A DNA stretch of 64,000 nt from Pseudarthrobacter sp. GA104 (lineage in GTDB: Bacteria > Actinomycetota > Actinomycetes > Actinomycetales > Micrococcaceae), in the NCBI RefSeq assembly GCF_009741265.1, contig NZ_WOWL01000001.1:4588001-4652000 (forward strand). Reading direction: 5' to 3'. The stretch's first letter is position 1; each line of letters starts with the position of its first letter. The notes beneath the pieces are model-generated. The model saw only the letters and a list, made by a program, of their open reading frames with translations. It searched no databases and was not told the DNA's origin. Positions 9,336-18,485 of the stretch are shown here, piece by piece. The translations under genes were made by a program, and so were the position numbers.

Positions 9336-10970
9336 ATGAGCACACTCAGCTACGAAGCCACCGGTGCCGCACAGCAGGCACTCGAACAGCACCTTCCCGC
9401 CCTGGTGGAGGACCGGATCGCCACCCGGATCTTCGCGAAGGACCACACGCTGTGGGGTCCGGACGCCGAAGCAGAGTCGGCCATCCGCCTCGGCTGGGTT
9501 GAGGCTGCCACTGTCTCCCAGCCGCTCGTTAAAGAGATTCTCGAACTGCGTGACGCCCTCCGGGCCGAGGGTGTGACCCGCATCGTGCTTTGCGGCATGG
9601 GCGGATCGTCGCTGGCTCCGGAGGTCATCGCCGGCACCGCCGGCGTCGAGCTGACTGTGCTGGACAGCACGGACCCGGACCAGGTCCGTGCTGCCCTGGC
9701 GGACCGGCTGGCGGAAACCGCCGTTGTGGTTTCCTCCAAGTCCGGCTCCACCGTTGAAACCGACTCCCAGCGGCGGGTCTTCGAAAAGGCGTTCAACGAC
9801 GCCGGCATCGATGCCGCCAGCCGGATCATCATCGTCACGGACCCGGGCTCGCCCCTGGACAAGGCATCCCGCGAGGCCGGGTACCGGGCCGTCTTCAACG
9901 CCGACCCCAATGTCGGCGGCCGCTTCTCCGCCCTGACTGCCTTCGGACTGGTGCCTTCGGGCCTGGCCGGGGTGGATATCCAGGCGTTTCTGGACGAGGC
10001 CGAGGAAGCGGCGGTAGTCCTGAACGAGGATGCTCCTGAGAACATCGGGCTGGCACTCGGAACCGCGCTGGGCGGAACCAGCCCGCTGCGCAACAAGATT
10101 GTCATCGCCGAGGACGGCTCCGGGATTGTTGGCTTCGCGGACTGGGCCGAGCAGCTCATCGCCGAGTCCACCGGCAAGCTCGGCACCGGCGTCCTGCCGG
10201 TGGTGGCCGGCCCCAACTCGCCCGAAGTGACTTCCGGCGCCGACGACGTTCTGGTGGTCCGGCTGGTAGCCGCCGATGCCGACGTCGAACTCAGGGACAA
10301 CGAAGTGGCCATCGCCGGCGGACTTCCCACCCAGATGATGGTGTGGGAGTTTGCCACTGCCGTGGCGGGCCGCCTGCTGGGCATCAACCCCTTCGACCAG
10401 CCCGATGTCGAAGCCGCCAAGGTCGCAGCGCGCGGCCTGCTGGACGCACAGCCCGAGCCCACGCCCGCAGCTTTCATTGACGGCTCCATCGAGGTGCGCG
10501 GCGGAGACTGGCTTGGCAGCGCGGCAACGGCGGAAGAGGCAGTGCGCGCACTGTTGGATACCCTCCAGCCGGACAGCTACCTCAGCGTCCAGGCCTACTT
10601 CGACCGCCTTGCGTTCGCGCAGCTCGAAGGCGTCCGCGACGAGCTCGCAGCCGTCACCGGCCGGCCCGTGACATTCGGCTGGGGACCGCGCTTCCTGCAC
10701 TCCACCGGGCAGTTCCACAAGGGCGGGCCGGCCATCGGTGTGTTCCTCCAGGTCACCGCGGCCTCAGCGGAAGACGTCGCCATCCCGGAGCGTCCCTTCA
10801 CCTTCGGGGAACTCATTGCCGCCCAGGCAGCCGGCGACGCGCAGGTCCTGGAAGGGCATGGCCGGCCCGTGCTGCGCCTGCACCTGACCGACCGTGCCGC
10901 CGGTGTGGCACAGTTGCAGGACATTATTGCTGCGCTGTCCGCCAGGTCAGCCTCCGTTACCGAAAGCTAA
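9336..10970 (+). CDS. pgi: Glucose-6-phosphate isomerase (type found in Tal-Pgi fusions)
   Basis: Interconverts glucose 6-phosphate and fructose 6-phosphate, linking glycolysis to the oxidative branch encoded next. The 544-residue protein has SIS-type phosphosugar motifs: GMGGSS near residue 87 and SSKSGSTVET near 134, and a GGR segment near 192. It resembles the isomerase half of bifunctional transaldolase/isomerase proteins more than classical Pgi. It begins six bases after tal in the same frame. No strong ribosome binding site is near the ATG (GGAAGG is about 16 bases away), so translation is probably coupled to tal. Confidence 0.9.
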   Translation: MSTLSYEATGAAQQALEQHLPALVEDRIATRIFAKDHTLWGPDAEAESAIRLGWVEAATVSQPLVKEILELRDALRAEGVTRIVLCGMGGSSLAPEVIAGTAGVELTVLDSTDPDQVRAALADRLAETAVVVSSKSGSTVETDSQRRVFEKAFNDAGIDAASRIIIVTDPGSPLDKASREAGYRAVFNADPNVGGRFSALTAFGLVPSGLAGVDIQAFLDEAEEAAVVLNEDAPENIGLALGTALGGTSPLRNKIVIAEDGSGIVGFADWAEQLIAESTGKLGTGVLPVVAGPNSPEVTSGADDVLVVRLVAADADVELRDNEVAIAGGLPTQMMVWEFATAVAGRLLGINPFDQPDVEAAKVAARGLLDAQPEPTPAAFIDGSIEVRGGDWLGSAATAEEAVRALLDTLQPDSYLSVQAYFDRLAFAQLEGVRDELAAVTGRPVTFGWGPRFLHSTGQFHKGGPAIGVFLQVTAASAEDVAIPERPFTFGELIAAQAAGDAQVLEGHGRPVLRLHLTDRAAGVAQLQDIIAALSARSASVTES

Positions 10971-10984
10971 GGCACAGAAGCAAC

Positions 10985-12556
10985 ATGCCAGAAACTGAAT
11001 ACGGCAGGACGCCCGGGACGCGTTCCGGGAGAACGCTGCGGAACCCGCTGCGCGACCCGCGTGACCGCCGCCTGAACCGGATCGCCGGCCCGTCATCGCT
11101 GGTGCTCTTCGGAGTGACCGGCGACCTCGCCCGCAAGAAGCTCATGCCGGCCGTGTACGACCTCGCCAACCGCGGGCTCCTGCCGCCCAGCTTCGCGTTG
11201 GTGGGTTTCGGACGCCGGGAATGGACTGATGAGGATTTCGCCGGTCAGGTGAAGGCTTCCGTGCAGTCCTATGCGCGCACGCCTTTTGATGAGGCGGTGT
11301 GGAACCAGCTTTCCGAGGGCATCCGTTTTGTCCAGGGAGAGTTCGACGACGACGACGCCTTCGAGCGGCTGGGTGAAGTCATCGATGAGCTTGATGAGCT
11401 GCGCGGTACCCGCGGCAACCACGCGTTCTACCTCTCGATTCCGCCCAAGGCCTTCGAGCAGGTATGCCGGCAGCTGTCCAAGCACGGCCTGGCACAGGCT
11501 GAGGGTGACAAGTGGCGCCGCGTGGTGATCGAGAAGCCGTTCGGGCACGACCTCGAGTCTGCCCGGCAGCTGAATGACATCGTGGAATCGGTGTTCCCGC
11601 CGGACGCCGTGTTCCGGATCGACCACTACCTGGGCAAGGAGACGGTCCAGAACATCCTGGCGCTGCGCTTCGCGAACCAGTTGTTTGAGCCTTTGTGGAA
11701 CGCGAACTATGTGGACCACGTCCAGATCACCATGGCCGAAGACATCGGCACCGGCGGCCGGGCGGGCTATTACGACGGCGTGGGAGCAGCCCGCGACGTC
11801 ATCCAGAACCACCTGCTGCAGCTGCTGGCGCTGACCGCGATGGAGGAGCCCATCTCCTTCAACGCCGATCACCTGCGCGCCGAGAAGGAAAAGGTCCTCG
11901 CCGCCGTCAAGCTCCCGGACGACCTCTCCACGCACTCGGCGCGCGGCCAGTTCACCGGCGGATGGCAGGGCGGGGAACAGGTCCAGGGCTACCTGGAGGA
12001 GGAAGGCATCCCGGCCGATTCCACCACCGAGACCTTCGCCGCGATCCGGGTGGACATCCACACCCGCCGCTGGTCCGGCGTCCCGTTCTACCTCCGCGCC
12101 GGAAAGCGCCTGGGCCGCCGCGTCACAGAGATCGCCGTGGTCTTCAAGCGTGCGCCCAACCTGCTGTTCCGCGACCACGCCGAGGACGACTTCGGACAGA
12201 ACGCCGTGGTGATCCGCGTCCAGCCCGACGAAGGCGTGACCATCCGGTTCGGTTCCAAGGTTCCCGGCACGCAGATGGAAGTCCGGGACGTGACCATGGA
12301 CTTCGGTTATGGCCACTCCTTCACCGAATCCAGCCCGGAGGCGTACGAGCGGCTGATCCTGGACGTGCTCCTGGGCGAGCCGCCGCTCTTCCCGCGGCAT
12401 GAGGAAGTGGAGCTGTCCTGGAAGATCCTCGACCCGTTCGAGGAATACTGGGCCACCCTGGACGAACAGCCCGAACCCTACGCCCCGGGCAGCTGGGGCC
12501 CCGCCTCGGCTGACGAGCTGCTGGCCCGCGACGGACGAACCTGGAGAAGGCCATGA
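10985..12556 (+). CDS. zwf: Glucose-6-phosphate 1-dehydrogenase
   Basis: First enzyme of the oxidative pentose phosphate pathway, making 6-phosphogluconolactone and NADPH. The 523-residue protein has the nucleotide-binding GVTGDLARKK (43-52), EKPFG (183-187), and the active-site RIDHYLGKE (211-219). The first 35 residues are basic and less conserved, as in other actinobacterial Zwf. The stop overlaps the ATG of opcA by four bases (ATGA), suggesting translational coupling with its assembly factor. Confidence 0.97.
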   Translation: MPETEYGRTPGTRSGRTLRNPLRDPRDRRLNRIAGPSSLVLFGVTGDLARKKLMPAVYDLANRGLLPPSFALVGFGRREWTDEDFAGQVKASVQSYARTPFDEAVWNQLSEGIRFVQGEFDDDDAFERLGEVIDELDELRGTRGNHAFYLSIPPKAFEQVCRQLSKHGLAQAEGDKWRRVVIEKPFGHDLESARQLNDIVESVFPPDAVFRIDHYLGKETVQNILALRFANQLFEPLWNANYVDHVQITMAEDIGTGGRAGYYDGVGAARDVIQNHLLQLLALTAMEEPISFNADHLRAEKEKVLAAVKLPDDLSTHSARGQFTGGWQGGEQVQGYLEEEGIPADSTTETFAAIRVDIHTRRWSGVPFYLRAGKRLGRRVTEIAVVFKRAPNLLFRDHAEDDFGQNAVVIRVQPDEGVTIRFGSKVPGTQMEVRDVTMDFGYGHSFTESSPEAYERLILDVLLGEPPLFPRHEEVELSWKILDPFEEYWATLDEQPEPYAPGSWGPASADELLARDGRTWRRP

Positions 12557-13494
12557 TTGTAGACCTGCCGGACACCACAACCTCCGCTGTCTCCAAGAAG
12601 ATCATGTCCCTGCGCGAGCAGGGCGGCGTGATTGCCCTGGGCCGGGTGCTCACCCTCGTGGTGGTCACCAAGTCCGGGCTTGAGGAAGAGGCTATCGAGG
12701 CAGCCAACGAGGCCAGCCGCGAGCACCCTTGCCGGATCATCGTCCTGGCCGACGCCGGGGCCACGGCGCCTGACCGCCTGGACGCCCAGATCCGGGTCGG
12801 CGGTGACGCCGGCGCATCCGAGGTGATCGTACTGCGCGGCTACGGCGAGCTCGCGCACGAAAGCGAATCCCTGGTAGCCGCGCTGCTCCTCCCGGACGCA
12901 CCGATCGTGGCCTGGTGGCCGCACGGCGCGCCGAAAAACGCGTGCGAAACCTCCATCGGGAGAATCGCCCACCGCCGGATCACCGACTCCGCGAATGAGC
13001 CGGATCCACAGCGTGCGCTGGAGAACATCCGGTCCACCTACAAGGCCGGAGATACGGACCTCGCCTGGACGCGCCTGACCAACTGGCGGATCCAGCTCGC
13101 GGCCGTCCTGGACCAGGTGGACTCTTCCCCCGTCACGGCCGTCGCGGTCGAAGGGGCCTCGGACTCCCCGAGCACCATCCTGCTGGCAGCCTGGCTGACG
13201 CTTACCCTGGACGCGCCCGTGACCATCGTCGCCGACCCGGCCGGTACGGGCATCCGCCGGGTCCGGCTTTCCCGGCCCGGTGGCGACATCCAGCTCTTCC
13301 GGCCCGGCCTGTCCGTCGCCGAACTAACGCAGCCCGGCCAGCCCGCCCAGCGCATCTCGCTGCCCCGGCGCAGCCTGCGTGACTGCCTTGCCGAGGAACT
13401 GCGGCGCCTGGACCCGGACGAGGTGTTTGGGGAAGTGATTACTATGGGACTGCCACGAACCAATCTAAGGAGCGTCCGACCCAGTGAGCGTTGA
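12553..13494 (+). CDS. opcA: Glucose-6-phosphate dehydrogenase assembly protein OpcA
   Basis: This 313-residue protein belongs to the OpcA family, needed for assembly or full activity of Zwf in cyanobacteria and actinobacteria. Recognisable family stretches include PIVAWWPHGAP around residue 115 and the arginine-rich NWRIQLA region near 177. It has no catalytic motif of its own. The ATG overlaps the zwf stop by four bases and the gene end overlaps pgl by 11 bases, so the three are one translational unit. Confidence 0.94.
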   Translation: MIVDLPDTTTSAVSKKIMSLREQGGVIALGRVLTLVVVTKSGLEEEAIEAANEASREHPCRIIVLADAGATAPDRLDAQIRVGGDAGASEVIVLRGYGELAHESESLVAALLLPDAPIVAWWPHGAPKNACETSIGRIAHRRITDSANEPDPQRALENIRSTYKAGDTDLAWTRLTNWRIQLAAVLDQVDSSPVTAVAVEGASDSPSTILLAAWLTLTLDAPVTIVADPAGTGIRRVRLSRPGGDIQLFRPGLSVAELTQPGQPAQRISLPRRSLRDCLAEELRRLDPDEVFGEVITMGLPRTNLRSVRPSER

Positions 13495-14302
13495 CCCAAG
13501 AGTAAGCATTCATCCTGATTCGTCCGTCCTGATGGCCGCGATCGCGGCCCGCCTGATCACCAAGCTCGTTGATGTGCAGGACAAGTTCGGCGAGGCCACC
13601 GTGGTGCTGACCGGGGGAACCGTGGGTATCGGCACGCTAAAGGCTGTTGCTGACTCCCCGGCTGCCCCGGCGGTCGATTGGTCAAAGGTGAATTTCTGGT
13701 GGGGCGACGAGCGCTTCCTCCCCGCCGGGGACCCGGAACGGAATACGAAGCAGGCGTCCGACGCCCTGCTGTCGCACATCCCCGTGGACCCTGAACGGAT
13801 CCACGAACCGGGGTCCGCGGATGACTTCGGCACCCCGGAAGAAGCCGCCGAGGATTACGCCCGGCGGTTGCGGGAAGCTGCAGCCGCCGAGCACGCTGCC
13901 GACATGTCCGACGACCGGCCGGAGGAGCCGTCCGCGCTGCCGCGCCTGGACGTCGTCCTGCTGGGCGTCGGTCCGGATGCGCACGTCGCGTCGCTGTTCC
14001 CGGAGCAGGCCGGCATCCGCGAAAAGGAACGCACTGTGGTGGGAGTCAGGAACTCGCCAAAACCGCCGCCCCTGCGGGTATCCCTGACGCTGCCGGCCAT
14101 TAATACGGCCTCCGAGGTGTGGATGGTGGTGGCGGGCGAGGACAAGGCCGGCGCCGTGGGTCTGGCACTGGCAGGCGCCAACCCCGTCCAGGTCCCGGCC
14201 GCAGGACCACGGGGGACGTCCCGGACCCTGTGGCTTATCGACGAAAACGCGGCCTCACGTGTCCCCCAGCAGCTCGTCCGGAAGGACGCCGCGGGCGCGT
14301 AG
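13484..14302 (+). CDS. pgl: 6-phosphogluconolactonase
   Basis: Hydrolyses 6-phosphogluconolactone, the product of Zwf. Family motifs are LTGGTVG near residue 42, NFWWGDERFLP near 68 and LLGVGPDAHVASLFP near 160. The 272-residue length is typical. The GTG at 13484 is supported by AAGGAG at about 13468; it overlaps opcA by 11 bases. The 3' end overlaps the 3' end of the convergent rbpA by 48 bases, and no terminator hairpin is visible between them. Confidence 0.94.
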   Translation: MSVDPRVSIHPDSSVLMAAIAARLITKLVDVQDKFGEATVVLTGGTVGIGTLKAVADSPAAPAVDWSKVNFWWGDERFLPAGDPERNTKQASDALLSHIPVDPERIHEPGSADDFGTPEEAAEDYARRLREAAAAEHAADMSDDRPEEPSALPRLDVVLLGVGPDAHVASLFPEQAGIREKERTVVGVRNSPKPPPLRVSLTLPAINTASEVWMVVAGEDKAGAVGLALAGANPVQVPAAGPRGTSRTLWLIDENAASRVPQQLVRKDAAGA

Positions 14303-14644
14303 TTTTTCCAGCGCTCCGGCCAGGACATCTTCGGCGTCCTGGTCGGAGCGCCGCTCTTTAACGTACTCAAGGTGGCTTTTATAGCCGTCGTCCAAGGCGT
14401 CGGCGGCCGCTGCCTCGCCATCCCGGGATGCCGGGCCGCCGCACTTCCGGCAGTCCCAGACGAGCGGAATCTGGTCCTCGGGGAGTTTGAGGAATACCGG
14501 GGTGGTTTCGTGGCCCTTCGCGCACCAGTACGAGACCCGGATGCGCGGCAGCGGCTTCCCATGGTCCTCCGACTCGAAGCTGAAACCGGTTCCTTCCGTG
14601 ACGCCCGCGCGGGTGCCCCGGAAGCCTGACGACGGATGAATCAT
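14255..14644 (-). CDS. rbpA: RNA polymerase-binding protein RbpA
   Basis: This 129-residue actinobacterial transcription factor binds RNA polymerase and the principal sigma factor and stabilises open complexes. The N-terminal MIHPSSGFRGTR, the cysteine-containing core (YWCAKGH, then WDCRKCGG) and the acidic C-terminal sigma-interacting helix (SHLEYVKERRS) are all seen. The ATG at 14644 has CAGGAG 5 bases upstream; a longer in-frame start at 14737 would run through the secG terminator hairpin and is rejected. The 3' end overlaps pgl by 48 bases tail to tail. Confidence 0.95.
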   Translation of the reverse strand: MIHPSSGFRGTRAGVTEGTGFSFESEDHGKPLPRIRVSYWCAKGHETTPVFLKLPEDQIPLVWDCRKCGGPASRDGEAAAADALDDGYKSHLEYVKERRSDQDAEDVLAGALEKLRARGVLPDELLGDT

Positions 14645-14668
14645 CGGGACTCCTGCCTGCTTAAACAG

Positions 14669-14701
14669 AACTGTGGCTGTCGGGAACCGACAGCCACAGT
14701 T
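14669..14701 (-). terminator. Terminator hairpin between secG and rbpA
   Basis: A perfect 15-base inverted repeat, AACTGTGGCTGTCGG (14669-14683) and its complement (14687-14701), with a three-base loop. Read leftwards it follows secG and is trailed by CTGTTTAA, a weak T-rich tail. It separates the secG/glycolysis transcript from rbpA. Confidence 0.8.
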
Positions 14702-14760
14702 TAGTTGGCAGACCTGTGCAGCGGCAGTTTCCGCCACGGCACTTTTCGCTGATTAGGTAG

Positions 14761-15018
14761 TCAGGAGTCCCCGCCGCCGCTGAACCGCATGATCAGTCCC
14801 AGCGCGATGATGACGATGCCCCACGTCACGCCAAGCACCACCGTGAACCTGTTCAGGTTGCGTTCGGCGACGCCCGACGAGCTGAGGCCTGAGCTCATGC
14901 CGCCGCCGAACATGTCCGACATCCCGCCGCCCCTGCCCTTGTGAAGGAGGATGAGCAGCGTCAGCAGGAGGCTGGTGATGCCCAGGAGGATCTGCAGAAT
15001 GACATGAAGAACGTCCAC
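14761..15018 (-). CDS. secG: Preprotein translocase subunit SecG
   Basis: Small 85-residue component of the SecYEG channel. Two hydrophobic helices (about 5-25 and 58-78) flank a glycine/serine-rich loop with the family KGRGGGMSDMFGG stretch. GTG start at 15018 with GGAAAGG about 6 bases upstream. It is the last gene of the gap-pgk-tpiA-secG run, an arrangement common in actinobacteria. Confidence 0.93.
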   Translation of the reverse strand: MDVLHVILQILLGITSLLLTLLILLHKGRGGGMSDMFGGGMSSGLSSSGVAERNLNRFTVVLGVTWGIVIIALGLIMRFSGGGDS

Positions 15019-15064
15019 GACGGCCTTTCCGGAAGTTGGGGATTGCGGGAGTTGGGCGGACGGA

Positions 15065-15880
15065 CTAGTCCGTCACCAAGTGACTCTCGAACCTGACAAT
15101 ATTAGCAAACTCGGCAGGATCCAAGCTTGCCCCGCCCACGAGCAGGCCGTCCACGTCGCGTTCCTTGAGGATTGCGGCGGCGTTGTTGGCCTTGACCGAA
15201 CCGCCGTAGAGCAGCCGCGTCCTGGCGGCAACATCGGCGCCGAACAGCGTCCCGAGCTCAGCGCGGATGGCGGCGCACATCTCCTGGGCGTCCTCCGGGC
15301 CGGCTACTTCACCGGTGCCGATGGCCCAGACAGGTTCGTAGGCGACGACCAGTTCGGCGGCCTGCTCGCCGCTAAGCCCGGAAACGCCGGCCCGAAGCTG
15401 CTCCAGGGTGTGGCTGACGTGGGTACCGGCCTGGCGGATCTCCAGGCCTTCACCGACGCAGAGCACGGGCGTGATGCCGTGCTTGAAGGCGGCCTTGACC
15501 TTGGCGTTGAGGACGTCGTCGGTTTCGTTGTGGATGGTGCGGCGTTCGCTGTGGCCCACCAGGACGTACTTGCAGCCCAGCTTGTTAAGGAACTGGCCCG
15601 AGATGTCTCCGGTGTACGCTCCCGAATCGAACTGGGAGAGGTCCTGCCCGCCGTAGGCAATGTCCAGGTCGTCGCCCTGGACAAGGGTCTGGACGCCGCG
15701 GAGATCCGTGAACGGGGGGAAGACAGCAACTTCGACCCGGCTGTAGTCGTGCTTGGCGTCCGAGAGGGTCCAGGCGAGCTTCTGCAGGAGGGTGATGCCC
15801 TGCACGTGGTCCATGTTCATTTTCCAGTTGCCCGCGATGAAGGGCTTGCGGTCGAAAGCGCCGTTCGTTGACGTAGTCAC
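15065..15880 (-). CDS. tpiA: Triosephosphate isomerase
   Basis: Interconverts dihydroxyacetone phosphate and glyceraldehyde 3-phosphate. Catalytic residues are visible: Lys20 in GNWKMN, His110 in GHSERR and Glu182 in AYEPVWAIGTG. The phosphate-binding YGGSV lies near the C-terminus. At 271 residues it is slightly longer than usual because of an N-terminal tail of about 12 residues. GTG start at 15880 with GGAG upstream. It lies between pgk and secG on the same strand. Confidence 0.97.
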   Translation of the reverse strand: MTTSTNGAFDRKPFIAGNWKMNMDHVQGITLLQKLAWTLSDAKHDYSRVEVAVFPPFTDLRGVQTLVQGDDLDIAYGGQDLSQFDSGAYTGDISGQFLNKLGCKYVLVGHSERRTIHNETDDVLNAKVKAAFKHGITPVLCVGEGLEIRQAGTHVSHTLEQLRAGVSGLSGEQAAELVVAYEPVWAIGTGEVAGPEDAQEMCAAIRAELGTLFGADVAARTRLLYGGSVKANNAAAILKERDVDGLLVGGASLDPAEFANIVRFESHLVTD

Positions 15881-15975
15881 GTATTCTCCAAAAAGTTCTA
15901 GATATGTGTTCGGCCGGCAGGCTGCCGCGGGGCAACCTGCCGGCCGGAGGGACAGGTACTGCTGCCGGAAAGGCG

Positions 15976-17202
15976 TTAGCGGTCGAGGACGCTGAGCCCC
16001 GGGAGTTCCTTGCCTTCGAGGTATTCCAGGCTTGCGCCTCCACCAGTGGAGATGTGTCCGAACTGGTCGTCAGCGAAGCCAAGCGTGCGTACGGCCGCAG
16101 CAGAGTCGCCGCCGCCCACCACGGTGAACGCTTCGGTCTCAGTCAGCGCCTGGGCGATGGCACGTGTCCCGGCGGAGAACGCTTCGAACTCGAACACCCC
16201 CATCGGACCGTTCCAGAAGACCGTCTTGGCACCCTTGATCCGCTCGGCAAATGCTGCGGCGGACTCGGGGCCGATGTCCAGGCCGATGCCCTGGGCACCG
16301 AAGCTGCTGCCTTCGATGTTGTCCGCGGGGACAGTCTCATGGGCGGCATCGGCGGCGAACTTCTCCGCCACCACGACGTCCGTGGGCACCACGAATTCGG
16401 TGCCGGCGCCTGCCGCACGCTTGAGGTAGTCCTGGACTACCGGGATCTGGTCTTCCTCGAGCAGGCTGGAGGCGACCTTGTGCCCGGCCGCGGCGAGGAA
16501 CGTGAACAGCATTCCGCCGCCCACCAGGATGGTGTCGGCCTTGCCCAGCAGGTTTTCGATGACTGCCAGCTTGTCGGAGACCTTGGAACCGCCGAGCACC
16601 ACCACATAGGGGCGCTGCGTGTCGGCCGTCAGCTTGCGCAGGACCTCCACCTCGGTGTGCACGAGGTCGCCAAGGTAGGACGGAAGCCGGGTGGCGACGT
16701 CGTACACGCTGGCGTGCTTGCGGTGCACCGCTCCGAAGGCATCGTCCACATAGGCGCCGTTGCCGCCAGTCAGGGCAACCAGCTCGTCAGCGAAGGCGCC
16801 GCGCTCGGCGTCGTCCTTGCTGGTTTCGCGGGCATCGAAGCGGACGTTCTCCAGGACAAGCACTTCGCCGTCCTGCAGGGAGGCTGCTGCTTCCTTGGCG
16901 GCACTGCCCACGGTGTCCGCGGCAAGGGTGGCTTTGAAGCCGGCCAGCTCCGCCAGGCGGGCTACTGCGGGGCGAAGGGAGTACTTGTCCTCAGGAGCGC
17001 CCTTGGGGCGTCCGAGGTGGGCTGTTACCAGCACGCGGGCACCGGCGTCCGTGAGCTTTGACAGCACTGGCAGGGAGGCCTTGATGCGGCCATCATCAGT
17101 GACTGTAGAGCCGTCGAGCGGCACATTCAGGTCACTTCGAACCAGAATGTACCGCCCGCGGACACCTTCAGCGATCAGTTCGTTGAGGGTGTGAGATGTC
17201 AT
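15976..17202 (-). CDS. pgk: Phosphoglycerate kinase
   Basis: Makes ATP and 3-phosphoglycerate from 1,3-bisphosphoglycerate. The 408-residue protein shows the substrate-binding RSDLNVPLDG near residue 24, THLGRPKG-type motif (AHLGRPKG) near 60, and the nucleotide-binding GGGDSAAAV near 365. The ATG at 17202 gives the usual N-terminus; a start at 17235 would overlap gap and adds unrelated residues. Gap to the gap stop codon is 10 bases, so pgk is cotranscribed with it. Confidence 0.96.
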   Translation of the reverse strand: MTSHTLNELIAEGVRGRYILVRSDLNVPLDGSTVTDDGRIKASLPVLSKLTDAGARVLVTAHLGRPKGAPEDKYSLRPAVARLAELAGFKATLAADTVGSAAKEAAASLQDGEVLVLENVRFDARETSKDDAERGAFADELVALTGGNGAYVDDAFGAVHRKHASVYDVATRLPSYLGDLVHTEVEVLRKLTADTQRPYVVVLGGSKVSDKLAVIENLLGKADTILVGGGMLFTFLAAAGHKVASSLLEEDQIPVVQDYLKRAAGAGTEFVVPTDVVVAEKFAADAAHETVPADNIEGSSFGAQGIGLDIGPESAAAFAERIKGAKTVFWNGPMGVFEFEAFSAGTRAIAQALTETEAFTVVGGGDSAAAVRTLGFADDQFGHISTGGGASLEYLEGKELPGLSVLDR

Positions 17203-17212
17203 GTGTCTAACC

Positions 17213-18223
17213 CTAGCCCAGCTTGGATGCGACAAGCTCCGTAAGGTCTACGAGGCGGTTGGAGTAGCCCCATTCGTTGTCATACCAGGAAACAACCTTG
17301 ACCTGGTTGCCGATGACCTTGGTCAGGCCGGAGTCGAAGATGGAGGATGCGGGGTCGCCCACGATGTCGGAGGACACGATGGGCTCGTCCGTGTAGGTCA
17401 GGAATCCCTGCAGTTCCTCGGATTCGGCGGCGCGCTTGAGGGCTGCGTTGACTTCCTCCACGGTGGTCTCGCGGGAGACGGTGACGGTGAGGTCGGTGGC
17501 GGAGCCGGTGGGGACCGGGACGCGGATGGCGTAGCCGTCCAGCTTGCCCTTGAGCTCGGGCAGCACCAGGCCGATGGCCTTGGCCGCACCGGTGGACGTG
17601 GGAACCATGTTGATGGCCGCGGCGCGCGCACGGCGCAGGTCGCTGTGCGGTCCGTCCTGCAGGTTCTGGTCCGCGGTGTAGGCGTGCACGGTGGTCATGA
17701 GGCCGCGCTCGATGCCGAACTCGTCGTTGATGACCTTGGCCAGCGGGCCGAGGCAGTTGGTGGTGCAGGAAGCGTTGGAGATGATGTGGTGCGTCGCGTT
17801 GTCGTACAGGCCGTGGTTTACGCCCATCACGATGGTGATGTCCTCGTCGGACGCCGGGGCGGAGATCAGGACCTTCTTGGCGCCTGCATCAATGTGCTTC
17901 TGTGCAGCGGCGGCCTTGGTGAAGAAGCCGGTGGACTCGATGACGATGTCAACGCCCAGTTCCCCCCACGGGAGGTTGGCGGGATCGCGCTCGGCGAGGA
18001 CCTTGACGACGTTGCCGTTGACGACGATGTTGCCGTCCTTGACCTCGATGGTTTCCTTCAGGCGGCCGCCGACGGAGTCGTACTTGAAGAGGTGCGCGAG
18101 TGCTTCGGGGCTGGTGAGGTCGTTGACTGCAACGATCTCCAGGTCCGCGCCCTGTGCGAGTGCTGCGCGGAAGTAGTTGCGGCCAATACGGCCAAAGCCG
18201 TTGATACCAATACGGGTCGTCAC
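17213..18223 (-). CDS. gap: Glyceraldehyde-3-phosphate dehydrogenase, type I
   Basis: NAD-dependent glycolytic enzyme. The 336-residue protein starts with the nucleotide-binding GINGFGRIGRN and has the catalytic Cys153 in SNASCTTNCL. The GTG at 18223 is chosen because AAGGAG lies nine bases upstream; the open frame extends further but the added residues do not look like GAPDH. It is the first gene of the gap-pgk-tpiA-secG unit, and the 262 bases upstream hold its promoter and the sodA terminator. Confidence 0.96.
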   Translation of the reverse strand: MTTRIGINGFGRIGRNYFRAALAQGADLEIVAVNDLTSPEALAHLFKYDSVGGRLKETIEVKDGNIVVNGNVVKVLAERDPANLPWGELGVDIVIESTGFFTKAAAAQKHIDAGAKKVLISAPASDEDITIVMGVNHGLYDNATHHIISNASCTTNCLGPLAKVINDEFGIERGLMTTVHAYTADQNLQDGPHSDLRRARAAAINMVPTSTGAAKAIGLVLPELKGKLDGYAIRVPVPTGSATDLTVTVSRETTVEEVNAALKRAAESEELQGFLTYTDEPIVSSDIVGDPASSIFDSGLTKVIGNQVKVVSWYDNEWGYSNRLVDLTELVASKLG

Positions 18224-18389
18224 TTGTTCAGTCTCCTTGGTGCTTTCAGAAGCACAACTAGTTGAGCGGGCTATCAAGCCAACTAACAGATCCCGCACGC
18301 CATTGGGCAGAGATGATTTACATACGGAGGGCGACCAGCCTCATTGCTGAAGGCTAACCGCCTTCCGTGACCTATCTTACGTTTAACTG

Positions 18390-18419
18390 GGTCCGCCCCC
18401 GCAAGTGCGGGGGCGGACC
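18390..18419 (-). terminator. Terminator hairpin after sodA
   Basis: A perfect 13-base stem, GGTCCGCCCCCGC (18390-18402) against its complement (18407-18419), with an AAGT loop. Leftwards it lies downstream of sodA and upstream of the gap promoter region. There is no run of T residues after it. Confidence 0.75.
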
Positions 18420-18485
18420 GTCCACATCCCGGCCGTCATATGTCCGAAATGTGAAGTTTGTTACACCGCGGTGCGGCGGTGTTCA

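Noticed and set aside
8100..10718. 872-residue open frame on the minus strand opposite tal and pgi
   Set aside because: Shadow frame created by high-GC codon use; the plus-strand genes are clear family members.
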